A stretch of 64,000 nucleotides of DNA from Streptomyces puniciscabiei (lineage in GTDB: Bacteria; Actinomycetota; Actinomycetes; Streptomycetales; Streptomycetaceae), in the NCBI RefSeq assembly GCF_006715785.1, contig NZ_VFNX01000001.1, forward strand, positions 434,001 to 498,000, written 5' to 3'. The notes beneath the pieces were generated by a model, which had not been told where the DNA came from, did not search any database, and saw nothing but the letters and a program-made list of their open reading frames with translations. Shown here one piece after another: positions 9,010 through 18,950 of this stretch. Numbering within the stretch: the first letter of the stretch is position 1; each line of letters opens with the position of its first letter. The translations under genes and the position numbers were made by a program.

Positions 9010-10142
9010 ATGAACGTCCGGCGGCGCGAGGCCGGGGTGCGCAGGCCCTGACAGTCGAAGCAGGCGCTGCTGGCGGTCCCGATCGTGCTCATCGTCGTGA
9101 TCAAGGCGGTGGACCAGCTCGTACCGGAAGACGTTCACCTCAGCCCGCTGCTGGTGGTCGCTCCAGCGATCACCATCGCCTTCGCGGGTCCGTGGCTGAC
9201 CGCCCTGGTCGGTTTTCTGACCGTGGTGGCGCAGGCATACATCGGCTGGCACTTCAGCGTGCTCATGACCCGCAACGTACTAGTGCAGATCCTCGCTCTT
9301 GCGGTGATGTCGGCCTTGGCGGTCCTCTTCTGCGTGGTGCGTGAGCGTCACCGCCGTCAGCTGGCGCGGGTGCGGACGGTCGCGGAGGCCACGCAGCACG
9401 TGTTGCTGTGGCCGCTGCCCGACCAGCTCGGCAGCGTGCAGGTCGCCGTGCTGTATCTGGCGGCTGAGGACGAGGCCCAGATCGGCGGTGACCTGTATGC
9501 CGCCACCTCCACCGAGGACGGTGTCAGGATCATGATAAGTGACGTGCGCGGCAAGGGACTCCCAGCCATCGGCGAGGCCGCCCTGCTCATCGGGGCTTTC
9601 CGGGAGGCCGCTCATGAGCACGCCGGATTGCCGCAACTGGCCGCCGCACTGGAACGCAGCGTCACCCGGAACCTGGCGAGCCTGGCTCCGGTGGAGGAGA
9701 ACGAGGAGCGGTTCGCCACCGCGTTGCTGGTCGAGATCCCTGAGGAGGGCGGCATCGCGCGCATCATCAGCTGCGGACACCCCCCACCGCTGTTGATCAG
9801 CGCGGACGGCGTCACCCTGGTTCCGGTGAACCCCGCTCCCCCTTGGGAACCGGCTCGCTTGGGCCTGTGACCTACACGGTTGAAATGTTCTCCTTCCAAC
9901 CCGGTGACACCCTGCTGCTCTACACCGATGGCATCATCGAGGCACGGGGCACCGACGGTGGCTTCCATCCCTTCGTCGAGCGGGCTGCGCAGTGGACCGG
10001 CTACAGCCCCGAGAAGCTGGTGCACTTCCTTCGCTGTGATCTCCTCGCCCACGCGAGCGGCTGCCTCGACGACGATGCGGCGGTGATCGCACGGTGCCGC
10101 TCTCGTAGCACCCACGGCCAGCACCTGGAGATGCGGAGGTGA
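9010..10142 (+). pseudogene. Membrane-anchored SpoIIE/PP2C phosphatase, disrupted
   Basis: From ATG 9010 the frame reads MNVRRREAGVRRP and meets TGA at 9049. It then continues with three hydrophobic helices (LLVVAPAITIAFAGPW and following) and a SpoIIE domain (IGGDLYAATSTEDG, ISDVRGKGLPAIGEAALLIG, ISCGHPPPLL). At about 9840, in a CCCCC run, the frame shifts and the C-terminus continues with DTLLLYTDGIIEARGTDGGF and DDDAAVIARC. Translation from GTG 9085 would avoid the first lesion but not the second. The RsbP-like gene lies opposite the broken rsbQ. Confidence 0.85.
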
Positions 10143-10456
10143 AAGAAGGGCAGGAGGCTCGCCGGCCAGCGCCAGGACCGCTGCGGGCACGCAGCACGCG
10201 ATGCCCGCAGCCGACCTGGCTTCGCCTTCGGAGAGCAGGCGAAGTACGGCCCATCGAGCCGTCATCGGTGACATGCCTTCCGATCAATCCCACACTCGAA
10301 ACGCTCGCCCACCGTGTCGTGACCGGTTCGCTTGAGGCGGTTCCGACTCCAATAGACCGGACCTATCCGCGCTGGGCGCGCTTACAGCTGGTCGGGGACG
10401 TCCTCCAGTAGCGAGGTCGGTGCCCTGCCGCTCCAGCTGCCGGCCGGGGCGGTACA

Positions 10457-11311
10457 TCAGCGCAGATCTGCCAGGAAACCCGTGAGCGCATCATTGGTCG
10501 CCTCGGGAGCGGACAGATGCGGGCAATGCCTGGTCGCCTCCAGGGTGACCAGCGTCGAGCCGGGGTCTCCTGGTGGACGAAGGCGCCGACCTCCCGGGGA
10601 GCGATGACATCCTGGGTGCATTCCAGCACCAGCGTAGGCACCCGCACGCTCTTCAGATCGCGCCGGGAGTCCGACAGGAAATTGGTCCGGGCGAAGATCC
10701 GCGCCATGTCCGGATCGGTGGCGCAGAAGCTGTTCTTCAGTTCCTCACCCAGCTCGGGCTGCTCCGGATTCCCCATGATCACCAGAGCCATCGCAGCCGA
10801 CCAGCCCAGGAAGTTCGCCTCCAACGATGTCAGCAGCTCCTCGATGTCGTCGGCACTGAAACCACCCCGGTAGCCGTCGTCGTCGATGTAGCGCGGGGAC
10901 GGTGCCACCATCGCCAGTGCGGCGATCCGCTCAGGAGCCATGCCGACGGCCAGCATGCCGATCATCGCGCTGACGGAGTGTCCCACGAACACCGCATCGC
11001 GCAGGTCGAGCGCTTCGCACACGTCCACCGCGTCCTGCGCGTATCCGGCCAGGGAGGCGTACCGGTCCTCCGAGAGCGCGGAGGGGATCGGCGCGGCCGG
11101 AACCCACGTAGTCGAACAGCACGACCCGGTAGTCGCCGGTCGGGGCAGGGACCGTCAACCGCCACATGGTCTGGTCGCAGCCGAAGCCGTGAGCCAGTAC
11201 CACCGTTCGCCCCTGCGCATTGCCGGTGACGGAGACGTTGTTCCTGCGGAGGATGTCCGTGGCCGTCACTCTTTCCGACCACGTCCCGTCTGGCGTGGCT
11301 GTGTGCACCAC
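10457..11311 (-). pseudogene. rsbQ: RsbQ-like alpha/beta hydrolase, frameshifted twice
   Basis: Joined across two one-base shifts, the product is a complete RsbQ-type hydrolase. It has DILRRNNVSVTGNAQGRTVV, then LAHGFGCDQTMW, nucleophile elbow FVGHSVSAMIG, aspartate region LVLECTQDVIAPREV and catalytic histidine GSTLVTLEATRHCPHLSAP. The first shift lies near 11090 and the second near 10560 in a short C run. RsbQ works with RsbP phosphatases in energy-stress activation of sigma-B, and a broken PP2C gene lies next door. A single-base correction at each site would restore about 270 residues. Confidence 0.85.
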
Positions 11312-11450
11312 CTCCCGCGCCGCCCACGACCTTCACAAGTCTGTGTGTGGATGCCTTCTACGCCTCCTACGCTTCCATGGCGCCTGCAGCCTCGATCGCG
11401 ATACCAAGGTCCACCGGATCGAGGTAGAAATTGGGCTTCCGCCCAGGCCA

Positions 11451-11476
11451 GTTATGAGTCTTGGACGACCGGGTAT
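11451..11476 (+). promoter_or_regulatory. Possible sigma-B-type promoter
   Basis: GTTATG (11451-11456), 14 bases, then GGGTAT (11471-11476). This fits the Gram-positive general-stress promoter pattern GTTT...GGGTAT. It lies about 115 bases upstream of the small membrane protein at 11591. The -35 half matches only loosely. Confidence 0.4.
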
Positions 11477-11590
11477 CACCCTTTTGGGCCATATTGCCCT
11501 AATTGGACATTGAAGCCCGCACAGCCCTGCGCCACCACCGGTCATTCTTCGGCCGCCTGCTCAGCGCCTCACCAAACGAAGGAGGCCACC

Positions 11591-11746
11591 ATGATCGCCC
11601 TCGGCATCATCCTGCTCATCGTCGGATTCCTCCTGCATATCGGCATCCTGTGGACGATCGGGATCATCCTGCTCGTCATCGGGCTCATCCTGTTCCTTCT
11701 CGGCTCCGTGGGACACGCCGTCGGCGGTCGACGTCACTACTGGTAG
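11591..11746 (+). CDS. DUF6131-type small membrane protein
   Basis: 51 residues: MIALGIILLIVGFLLHIGIL and then a second hydrophobic stretch, ending GRRHYW. It is two closely packed helices with no loops of note, typical of the small DUF6131 proteins widespread in Streptomyces. AAGGAGG lies 7 bases before ATG 11591. A stress-type promoter candidate and a downstream hairpin bracket it as a single-gene unit. Function unknown. Confidence 0.85.
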   Translation: MIALGIILLIVGFLLHIGILWTIGIILLVIGLILFLLGSVGHAVGGRRHYW

Positions 11747-11760
11747 GCGCGTGAGGGCAT

Positions 11761-11794
11761 CCCAGTAGACGACGCTGGTGCACCGGCTACTGGG
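11761..11794 (+). terminator. Hairpin terminator
   Basis: CCCAGTAG and CTACTGGG form an 8-bp stem with an 18-base loop, 14 bases after the stop of the 51-residue membrane protein. Confidence 0.45.
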
Positions 11795-11818
11795 TGGCCG
11801 GGACGATCCGGCCGCTCA

Positions 11819-12226
11819 GTGTCAGGCAGCCGAACGGCGTGGCCCATTGCCTGCACGACGGGTCAGGCCCACGTTGGTCGGACGAATTCCTTGCCGGAGA
11901 TCGTCCTGAAAGCCTGCGCCGGTGGCCTGTTCGTCGTGGCGTTCGCCCTGGTGGCCGAGGCCGTCCAGCCCAAACGGCTGGCCGGCATCTTCGCCGCGGC
12001 GCCCTCAGTGGCCCTGGCCAGTCTGATCCTGACCGTCGTGTTCAAAGGCAGCCATGACGCGTCACTGGCAGCCCGCGGCATGATCGGCGGAGCGGTCGCG
12101 TTTACCGCCTACACCCTCGCCGATGTGCCCGCCTTGGGCAGGCTCGGGGCACTGCGCGGCTCGGCGACAGCGCTCGTGATGTGGCTCGCGCTGGCGGCCG
12201 CCGTCACCTTTGCGGTGGCACCATGA
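11819..12226 (+). CDS. DUF3147-like membrane protein
   Basis: Up to 135 residues. From about residue 25 the sequence is LPEIVLKACAGGLFVVAFAL, then QPKRLAGIFAAAPSVALASL, then helices around GMIGGAVAFTAYTLADVPAL and ALVMWLALAAAVTFAVAP. Four membrane helices and the PKRLAGIFAAAP loop fit the DUF3147 family. The first 24 residues are not family-like, so the true start may be TTG at 11891. Function unknown. Confidence 0.75.
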   Translation: MSGSRTAWPIACTTGQAHVGRTNSLPEIVLKACAGGLFVVAFALVAEAVQPKRLAGIFAAAPSVALASLILTVVFKGSHDASLAARGMIGGAVAFTAYTLADVPALGRLGALRGSATALVMWLALAAAVTFAVAP

Positions 12227-12319
12227 ACGCCTCGCAACCCGCCCAGAACGCGCAGAACACCGACCGGGTACGGCTGACGCCGGGCGCCGCGCTGCAGATG
12301 TCGCGCAGGGACCTGCGCA

Positions 12320-12367
12320 TCCGAGGAGCGGCATCTCGACACCGTTGTTCAAGGTCACGTACTGCAT
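12320..12367 (-). pseudogene. Aldo/keto reductase N-terminal scrap
   Basis: MQYVTLNNGVEMPLLG is the canonical first strand and loop of aldo/keto reductases. The sequence after it does not match. It lies just upstream of the dehydrogenase operon and is a dead 16-residue remnant. Confidence 0.6.
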
Positions 12368-12405
12368 GAGGGGGATGTCCTTCGCTGTGCGGGCGTGAGC
12401 AGGGG

Positions 12406-13434
12406 TCAGGGGCGGATGAGGGCCTTGAGGACCTGGCGGTCGGCCATGGCCCGGTAGGCGTCCGGCGCCTGGTCGAGGGTGAAGGTCTGGTCGAAGACGC
12501 GGCCGGGGGCCATGGTGCCGTCCAGGACGTCGGGCAGCAGCTGCTCGATGTAGGCGCGGGCGGGGCTCGCGCCGCCGGTCAGGGTGACGTTGCGCATGAA
12601 CTCGGCCGGACCGATCGGCCCCTGCTCGTACTGCGGGACGCCCAGGCGACTGATGGTGCCGCCGTCCAGGACCGCGCCCAGAGCGGTGTCGAGGGCCTGG
12701 CGGGTGCCGACGGCCTCGATCACCTTCTCCACGCCACCGGTCACCTCGCGGATGCGGGCGATGCCCTCCTCGCCGCGCTCGGCGACCACGTCGGTGGCAC
12801 CGAACTCACGTCCCAGGTTGGTGCGCGCCTCGTGACGGCCGGCGAGCACGATCCGCTCGGCGCCCAGCCGCTTCGTGGCGATCACCGCGCATAGACCGAC
12901 CGCGCCGTCGCCGACCACGAGCACCGCGTCGCCGCGTGCGACGCCGGCGGTGACGGCGCCGTGGTGGCCGGTGGTCATCACGTCCGACAGCGCCAGCAGC
13001 GACGGCAGCAGCGCGGAGTCGGCGGACACCGGCAGCTTGACCAGGGTGCCGTCCGCGTACGGGACGCGGACGGCTCCGCCCTGCCCGCCATCGACGCCGT
13101 CGAAGCCGTACCGGCCGCCGTTGCGGCACGAGATGGGCAGGCCCTTGGCGCAGTAGTCGCACGTGTTGTCGCTGTACGTGAAGGGCGCGACGACCAGGTC
13201 GCCCGGCTTGAGCCCGGTCACGTCCGCGCCGGTCTCCTCGACGACGCCGAGGAACTCGTGCCCCATGGGGCGGCCGGCGTCGGTGGCGGGCATCGACCGG
13301 TAGGGCCACAGGTCGCTGCCGCACACGCACGCGGCCAGCGTGCGCACCACGGCGTCGGTCGGCTGGACGATCTTCGGGTCGGGCCGGTTCTCGACGCGGA
13401 CGTCGCCGGCTCCGTACATCACTGCTGCACGCAT
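12406..13434 (-). CDS. Zinc-dependent alcohol dehydrogenase, MDR family
   Basis: 342 residues. Catalytic zinc ligands are C38 and H59-E60 (ACVCGSDLW, GHEFLGVVEE). The structural zinc lobe is reduced to three cysteines (DNTCDYCAKGLPISC). The NAD(P)-binding motif is VLVVGDGAVGLCAV. The family oxidises alcohols or reduces aldehydes; the substrate is unknown. It lies 64 bases downstream of an aldo/keto reductase on the same strand, so they probably form an operon. The divergent XRE-type regulator at 14673 is the likely controller. Confidence 0.93.
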   Translation of the reverse strand: MRAAVMYGAGDVRVENRPDPKIVQPTDAVVRTLAACVCGSDLWPYRSMPATDAGRPMGHEFLGVVEETGADVTGLKPGDLVVAPFTYSDNTCDYCAKGLPISCRNGGRYGFDGVDGGQGGAVRVPYADGTLVKLPVSADSALLPSLLALSDVMTTGHHGAVTAGVARGDAVLVVGDGAVGLCAVIATKRLGAERIVLAGRHEARTNLGREFGATDVVAERGEEGIARIREVTGGVEKVIEAVGTRQALDTALGAVLDGGTISRLGVPQYEQGPIGPAEFMRNVTLTGGASPARAYIEQLLPDVLDGTMAPGRVFDQTFTLDQAPDAYRAMADRQVLKALIRP

Positions 13435-13498
13435 GAAAGGTGTTACTCCGAACGAGGGCGGGAGGGTGCCACGAGAAGGGCGACATGGCGGGGCAGGG

Positions 13499-14560
<1,062 letters not shown>

Positions 14561-14672
14561 TCATTCACCCTCGCCCGGATCGCGTCGGTGTGGCAGGGCG
14601 GGCTCTTCCGGGGTAATGACAGGACCCCCCTCACCCCCGTGCGGCAGGCACTCGGCGGGTGAGACTGGAGAC

Positions 14673-15808
14673 ATGCCATCCGAGAGCGCGAACAGCGAGG
14701 GAGCCGAGCTGGGCCGCTACCTGCGCGCCCGCCGCACCCAGACCAGCCCCGAACACGTCGGCCTCACCGTCGGCGCCGGCATACGCCGCACCCCCGGCCT
14801 GCGCCGCGAGGAGCTGGCCACCCTCGCCGGCATCAGCATCGACTACTACGTACGCCTCGAGCGCGGCAAGGAGACCCGCCCCAGCCCCGCCGTCCTCGAC
14901 TCCCTCGCCCGCGCCCTGCACATGGACGACCAGGAGCACCAGCACCTGCGTGAGCTCGTGGCCCGAGCCGCCCGCTACGCCCCCGAACCGGCGCCCGCCC
15001 CGAGCCGGACCGTGCGCCCCACCTGAAGCTGCTGCTCGAATCACTCCGCCCCAACCCGGCGTACGTCATCAGCCGCAGCATGGACCTGCTGGCCTGGAAC
15101 CCCGGCGGCCTCGCCCTCTACACGGGCCTGGACGACTGGCCCGCCAGACAGCGCAACCTCGCCCGCTACCTGTTCCTCCACCCCGCGGCCCGCGGCCTCT
15201 TCACCGACTGGGACCGGCAGATCACCGCATGCGTCGCCCGCCTGCGCGCCGTCGCCGGCACCGCACCCGACCTGACCAACCTCGTCGGCGAACTCCTCCT
15301 CAAGAGCCCCGATTTCGCCGGGCTCTGGGAACGCTACGAAGTCACCGGACGCAGACCCGCCCACAAGACCTTCCACCACCCCCAGGTCGGCACGGTCACC
15401 CTCACCTCGCAGTCCCTGCACGTGGAAGGCACACCTGGCCAGCGCATCGGCCTCTACATCGCCGAACCCGGCACCCCGGACCACGACGCCCTTCTCCTGC
15501 TCGACATGACCGCGCCGCGGCCGCCGCAACGGTCCGCGCACACCCCGAGGGCCACCGGTCAACAGCCGCAAACCGCCGTACCCGTCCCAGACCTTGCACC
15601 GCGTGGCGCGCAGGGCCGCGCCGGAAGAAGCCTCGCCCGCAGCCGGCCGGCGTCCACCCACGAACCGAGCGCATCCTCGCCGGATGTGCCTGCCTGTGCC
15701 GCCGGACGGGCCGGACCCACGCACTCAGCTCGCGAAGTGACCCTGCTCCGGCGTCAGTCCCATTGCGGACACGAGCGATTCCGCGGCATGCTCGGTGGCC
15801 TCCGGTGA
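14673..15808 (+). pseudogene. XRE-family regulator with MmyB-like ligand domain, frameshifted
   Basis: Part one (14673-15026) is a helix-turn-helix protein: GRYLRARRTQTSPEHVGL, RTPGLRREELATLAGISIDY, YVRLERGKETRPSPAVLDSL. At about 15019, in a CCCC run, one C appears to be missing. One added base gives HLKLLLESLRPNPAYVISRS, then MDLLAWNPGGLALY, the MmyB-like ligand-binding domain. Family members usually end near LLLLDMTA (about 15515); the remaining frame to 15808 is low-complexity and overlaps the convergent DUF5994 gene. It is divergent from the reductase operon and probably its regulator if intact. Confidence 0.8.
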
Positions 15809-16141
15809 CACGACCAGCAGATCCCGGCGCCCATGGGCGGGGGCCATCAGCACGATGGTGCTGGGCGTACGCGCCGTGGCGGTCCTGCGCAGCCGGACGA
15901 CCTGGTTGCAGACGAGCATGCGGCCCGGGACCCCGGCCCACCCTGTGCCGTTCACCAGGACACTGCCGATCTGGCCCCAGGCGCGGGGCAGGCCGGAGAG
16001 CAGTGACGGGAGTTCCGCCAGGAGGTCGAAGGTTCGCGGCCACCAGGCCCCGTCGATACGGCGTGGCACGGTGCTCTCGGGCGCGAGGTACAGGCGAAGG
16101 AGGGGCGGGGCCGGTGGCGGGCGCCGCAGCTGGTCGCTCAT
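15725..16141 (-). CDS. DUF5994 family protein
   Basis: 138 residues: LYLAPESTVPRRIDGAWWPR, TFDLLAELPSLLSGLPRAWG, GRMLVCNQVVRLRRTATART and TIVLMAPAHGRRDLLVVSPE. The DGAWWPR signature marks the DUF5994 family, of unknown function and often found beside Streptomyces stress regulators. ATG 16141 overlaps the stop of the STAS gene by four bases. A second copy of the family lies two genes upstream at 16665. Confidence 0.85.
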   Translation of the reverse strand: MSDQLRRPPPAPPLLRLYLAPESTVPRRIDGAWWPRTFDLLAELPSLLSGLPRAWGQIGSVLVNGTGWAGVPGRMLVCNQVVRLRRTATARTPSTIVLMAPAHGRRDLLVVSPEATEHAAESLVSAMGLTPEQGHFAS

Positions 16142-16584
16142 GAGGTCTCCTGTCGGGTGGTTCGGCGCGGCATGTGGTCCCCGGCCGGGCGGTGCGTCCC
16201 GGCGGCCGGAAGTGCGCTCGCGGGGAGGCGGAGTGCGGCGCCGGCCGTTCGTCCCTCCCAGGCGTCCTGTGCGCTCGCGTAGGCGGGGAAAAGGTCGAGC
16301 AGGCCGGTGTGGCGGAAGACCAGGTCGGTCATGTGGTTGTCGTACACGATGCGTACCCAGCCGCGCCGGGCGCGGCAGTCGGACCACGCCTCGCACAGCG
16401 CAGACAGGATGCTGGAGTCGGAGAAGGTCACCTCGCTCAGGTCCACGATCAGGAAGAGCCGTCCGGGCCGGGCCGCTCGGGCCTCGGCCAGGGCGCGGAC
16501 CAGTGGGGCCGCGGATTGCGTGTCCAGTTCGCCGTGCGTGCGGACGATGCGGCACTCCTCGAAGAGCGCAGAAGTGTCATTCAC
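16138..16584 (-). CDS. STAS-domain protein
   Basis: 148 residues from GTG 16584 (VNDTSALFEECRIVRTHGEL). The STAS core is LIVDLSEVTFSDSSILSALC with the phosphorylatable serine in FSDSS, followed by WVRIVYDNHMTDLVFRHTGL. The C-terminal 40 residues are a Pro/Arg-rich extension. It overlaps the downstream DUF5994 gene and follows the other DUF5994 gene by 80 bases, forming an operon. Confidence 0.85.
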   Translation of the reverse strand: MNDTSALFEECRIVRTHGELDTQSAAPLVRALAEARAARPGRLFLIVDLSEVTFSDSSILSALCEAWSDCRARRGWVRIVYDNHMTDLVFRHTGLLDLFPAYASAQDAWEGRTAGAALRLPASALPAAGTHRPAGDHMPRRTTRQETS

Positions 16585-16664
16585 AGTGGGCAACGCCTCA
16601 CGCGAGGATGGTGGTTGAGGCCGGCCGGTCGTCCCTGCCGCGGGCTCCCAAGGGGCCCCGTGCC

Positions 16665-17159
16665 TCATTCCGCCTCCCCGGCCGCGCCCACCGGGCGACC
16701 CGCATCGGCGAGCGCCAGCATGCTCGGGGCGGTCAGTGGGTTCTCCGGGTCGGCAGCGGCGGCCAGCAGCCGGACGGCTGTTCCGGCGGGCTCCTCGGGC
16801 GGGACGACCAGGAGCACCCAGCGTCCCACGGTGCCGCAGTCCAGGGTGATGACGTGCGCGTCGCTTCCGGGTCCGGTCGGTTCCACGGCGATCACCCGGC
16901 CTGGGGCCATGACCGTGTGCGGGGCGCCGGGCCACCCGGCGGGGTCCACGGTGACCCGTATCAGGGCCCCCGGCTCCGGCTCCAACAAGTCGACGAGCGA
17001 GGGAAGTTCGAGCTCCAGCGCGTTGCAGCGCGGCCACCAGGCACCGTCCAGCGGGCCGTGGCTGACGTCCGGGGTGAGGGTCAGGCGGGGCAGGGGCATG
17101 CGGTACGTGTGCGCGTCGGCACCGGAGACGCCTCCGGCCGGCGTACTGCTGGGTTCCAT
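16665..17159 (-). CDS. DUF5994 family protein
   Basis: 164 residues with the same core as the gene at 15725: LTLTPDVSHGPLDGAWWPRC, LELELPSLVDLLEPEPGALI, WPGAPHTVMAPGRVIAVEPT, VITLDCGTVGRWVLLVVPPE. The C-terminus is longer by an alanine-rich helix. ATG 17159 is preceded by GGGACGGGACC. It is probably first in an operon with the STAS protein and the second DUF5994 protein. Function unknown. Confidence 0.85.
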   Translation of the reverse strand: MEPSSTPAGGVSGADAHTYRMPLPRLTLTPDVSHGPLDGAWWPRCNALELELPSLVDLLEPEPGALIRVTVDPAGWPGAPHTVMAPGRVIAVEPTGPGSDAHVITLDCGTVGRWVLLVVPPEEPAGTAVRLLAAAADPENPLTAPSMLALADAGRPVGAAGEAE

Positions 17160-17326
17160 GGTCCGGTCCCGTCCCGGGAGCCGTAGGACGACTGCCCGTT
17201 TCGTCCCTCGCCGGGAACGGCACCGCCGGAAGCGCTGCGCGAAAAGCTCTCGGTACGGTCAGGCTACACCTGTGCCGAGGAGAAGCGGGCGGGTCAGCCG
17301 TCCGGCTCCGTCTTCTCTGCCCTGCC

Positions 17327-17599
17327 CTATTCCCCTTGTTCTTCCTCCAGCTCCTCCATCAGGCAGATGCCCTCATGTGTCAGCGAGACGGCCGCAGGGG
17401 TCCGGTGCGAGGTCCAGTCCACGCTGATCAGCCCCTCGTCGGCCAGATAGGCGCAGGCGGCGGAGAGGTCCTCGTCGGGCAGGCCCAGCTCGGCGCGGAG
17501 TACCGATCCGCTGACCTCGGGGCGATTGCGTTCGACGGCCCCGTAGAGGGATCGCAGGACCGCCTCCCGGTTGTTCTTGCGTTCGCGGAGTCTTGTCAT
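17327..17599 (-). CDS. Small winged-helix-like hypothetical protein
   Basis: 90 residues: MTRLRERKNNREAVLRSLYG, VSGSVLRAELGLPDEDLSAA, CAYLADEGLISVDWTSHRTP, SLTHEGICLMEELEEEQGE. The helix pattern and the ADEGLISVDW wing resemble a small winged-helix DNA-binding or adaptor domain. The C-terminus is acidic. It lies about 170 bases upstream of the DUF5994 operon in the same direction. Confidence 0.7.
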   Translation of the reverse strand: MTRLRERKNNREAVLRSLYGAVERNRPEVSGSVLRAELGLPDEDLSAACAYLADEGLISVDWTSHRTPAAVSLTHEGICLMEELEEEQGE

Positions 17600-18238
17600 G
17601 GCTGTGGTTCTCCGGGGTCACGGCCGCGGGGGACGGACAGGCCGGCGGATCCTCGTGGCCTCGCGGATCCGGGTCGTACCTCGTCGGCGTGAGCGTGCGC
17701 GTGCTCTGTCGGTTTGCTGGTCGCGAGCCGGAGCGTGCGGGTCCCACGGCGTGCGCGGTGTCGAGGGGAGATGGAGCCGGGTTCCTCCTTCGCGACCGGC
17801 GGGGTAGCTGCTCCATACGGAGCTCCGGACGGGAGACGAGTACGAAACCTAGGGACCACGATTCGGGTCACTGCCCGGCGCAAGCGGGCGACGGTGCGGG
17901 GGCCTGCGTCGCGTTTCCACGGCAGCCTCCTCTGCAGGGTATGCCGGGTACGGGTGGCCGTGCGTCCGATGACCGGCCGGGCGGCCGGCCGCCTGACATT
18001 CGCCCGGCCGAGCCCGGTGACCACGCGAGCCGGCCTGTGCCGGAGGACAGCGACCGCACGCGGACGGTCGGCGCCGTTCCCGGTGCCGCGACGACCGCCG
18101 GGCCGCCGGGGCGGGCCCGGCCGGGAGTACGGTGGACATACCGAGGGCACGCCGCGCACCGCCTCAGGCACCGGTGCCGTTCTCGGCGATCGACGACGCC
18201 GGGGCGGCCTTCGTCCGCGCCCGGGGGCAGGGTTGGCC
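17600..18238 (+). other. Gene-free interval
   Basis: 639 bases without a gene I can support. The frame of the downstream gene stays open back to 17714, but the extension is Arg/Gly-rich without family character. Confidence 0.5.
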
Positions 18239-18919
18239 ATGACCACGCAGGTGCTCCCCCCGACGACCTTGGCCCTCCCCGCTCTCCGGCCCGCACGGGG
18301 CAGGCCGCGTACCCGCGCACAGGGCACGCCGCAGAGGGGGCGCACGTCCTCGCCGCAGGTCGCAGATCGGATCCATCGGCTGACGCGTGGTCAGGTCGCG
18401 GACCGTCTGCAGGAGCTGGGCGACCTGTACGCGGAAACCTCCGGTGGTGACCCGTGGGCGTGGAACCAGGCACGTGGCCCCTTCCTGGGCCATCTCACGG
18501 CCGACGCACGACGGCCGGGGTTCTCGCTGCTGATCGCGGAGACCACCGCCCTGACCGGTTACGCCTATGGCTTCCCCGCGGGCGGCTCGGGTCCATGGTG
18601 GGCGGGCTTCGACGGGCACGTCCGGGGAGGTCTGCTCCGCCGCGCCGCCTCCGGGCGGCTCTTCGTCGTCTCTGGGATCGTCGTCCCGTCTCGCGTGCGC
18701 CGGGAGTACCGGGACCATGTCTGGAACCTCGCCCGGCGCCTGCAGCGGCGACTGCTCGCCGACCACGGCGCCGCGCTCGGCGTCGCACTGGTGGACGTCC
18801 GGGACGGCAGGACCGTCGAGACGATGCGGTCCTGGGGCTGGCGGTACGCCGGAGACGACGGCCTTCAGTCCGTGTCACCCGGTCCGTTCCGCATTCTGGC
18901 GCTTGCTCCGGGGACGTGA
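18239..18919 (+). CDS. GNAT-like acyltransferase-family protein
   Basis: About 226 residues. The N-terminal 35 are Pro/Arg-rich and probably disordered. The rest reads RLTRGQVADRLQELGDLYAE, FSLLIAETTALTGYAYGFPA, GRLFVVSGIVVPSRVRREYR, ALGVALVDVRDGRTVETMRS, WGWRYAGDD. Strand VVSGIVVP, helix, then WGWRYAG is the typical order of a GNAT fold, but the acetyl-CoA R/QxxGxG/A loop is poor, so activity is uncertain. ATG 18239 is chosen. It is convergent with the phosphatase at 18951. Confidence 0.65.
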   Translation: MTTQVLPPTTLALPALRPARGRPRTRAQGTPQRGRTSSPQVADRIHRLTRGQVADRLQELGDLYAETSGGDPWAWNQARGPFLGHLTADARRPGFSLLIAETTALTGYAYGFPAGGSGPWWAGFDGHVRGGLLRRAASGRLFVVSGIVVPSRVRREYRDHVWNLARRLQRRLLADHGAALGVALVDVRDGRTVETMRSWGWRYAGDDGLQSVSPGPFRILALAPGT

Positions 18920-18950
18920 GCAGCCGCGCCCCATCACCGCCTCGGCCCGG

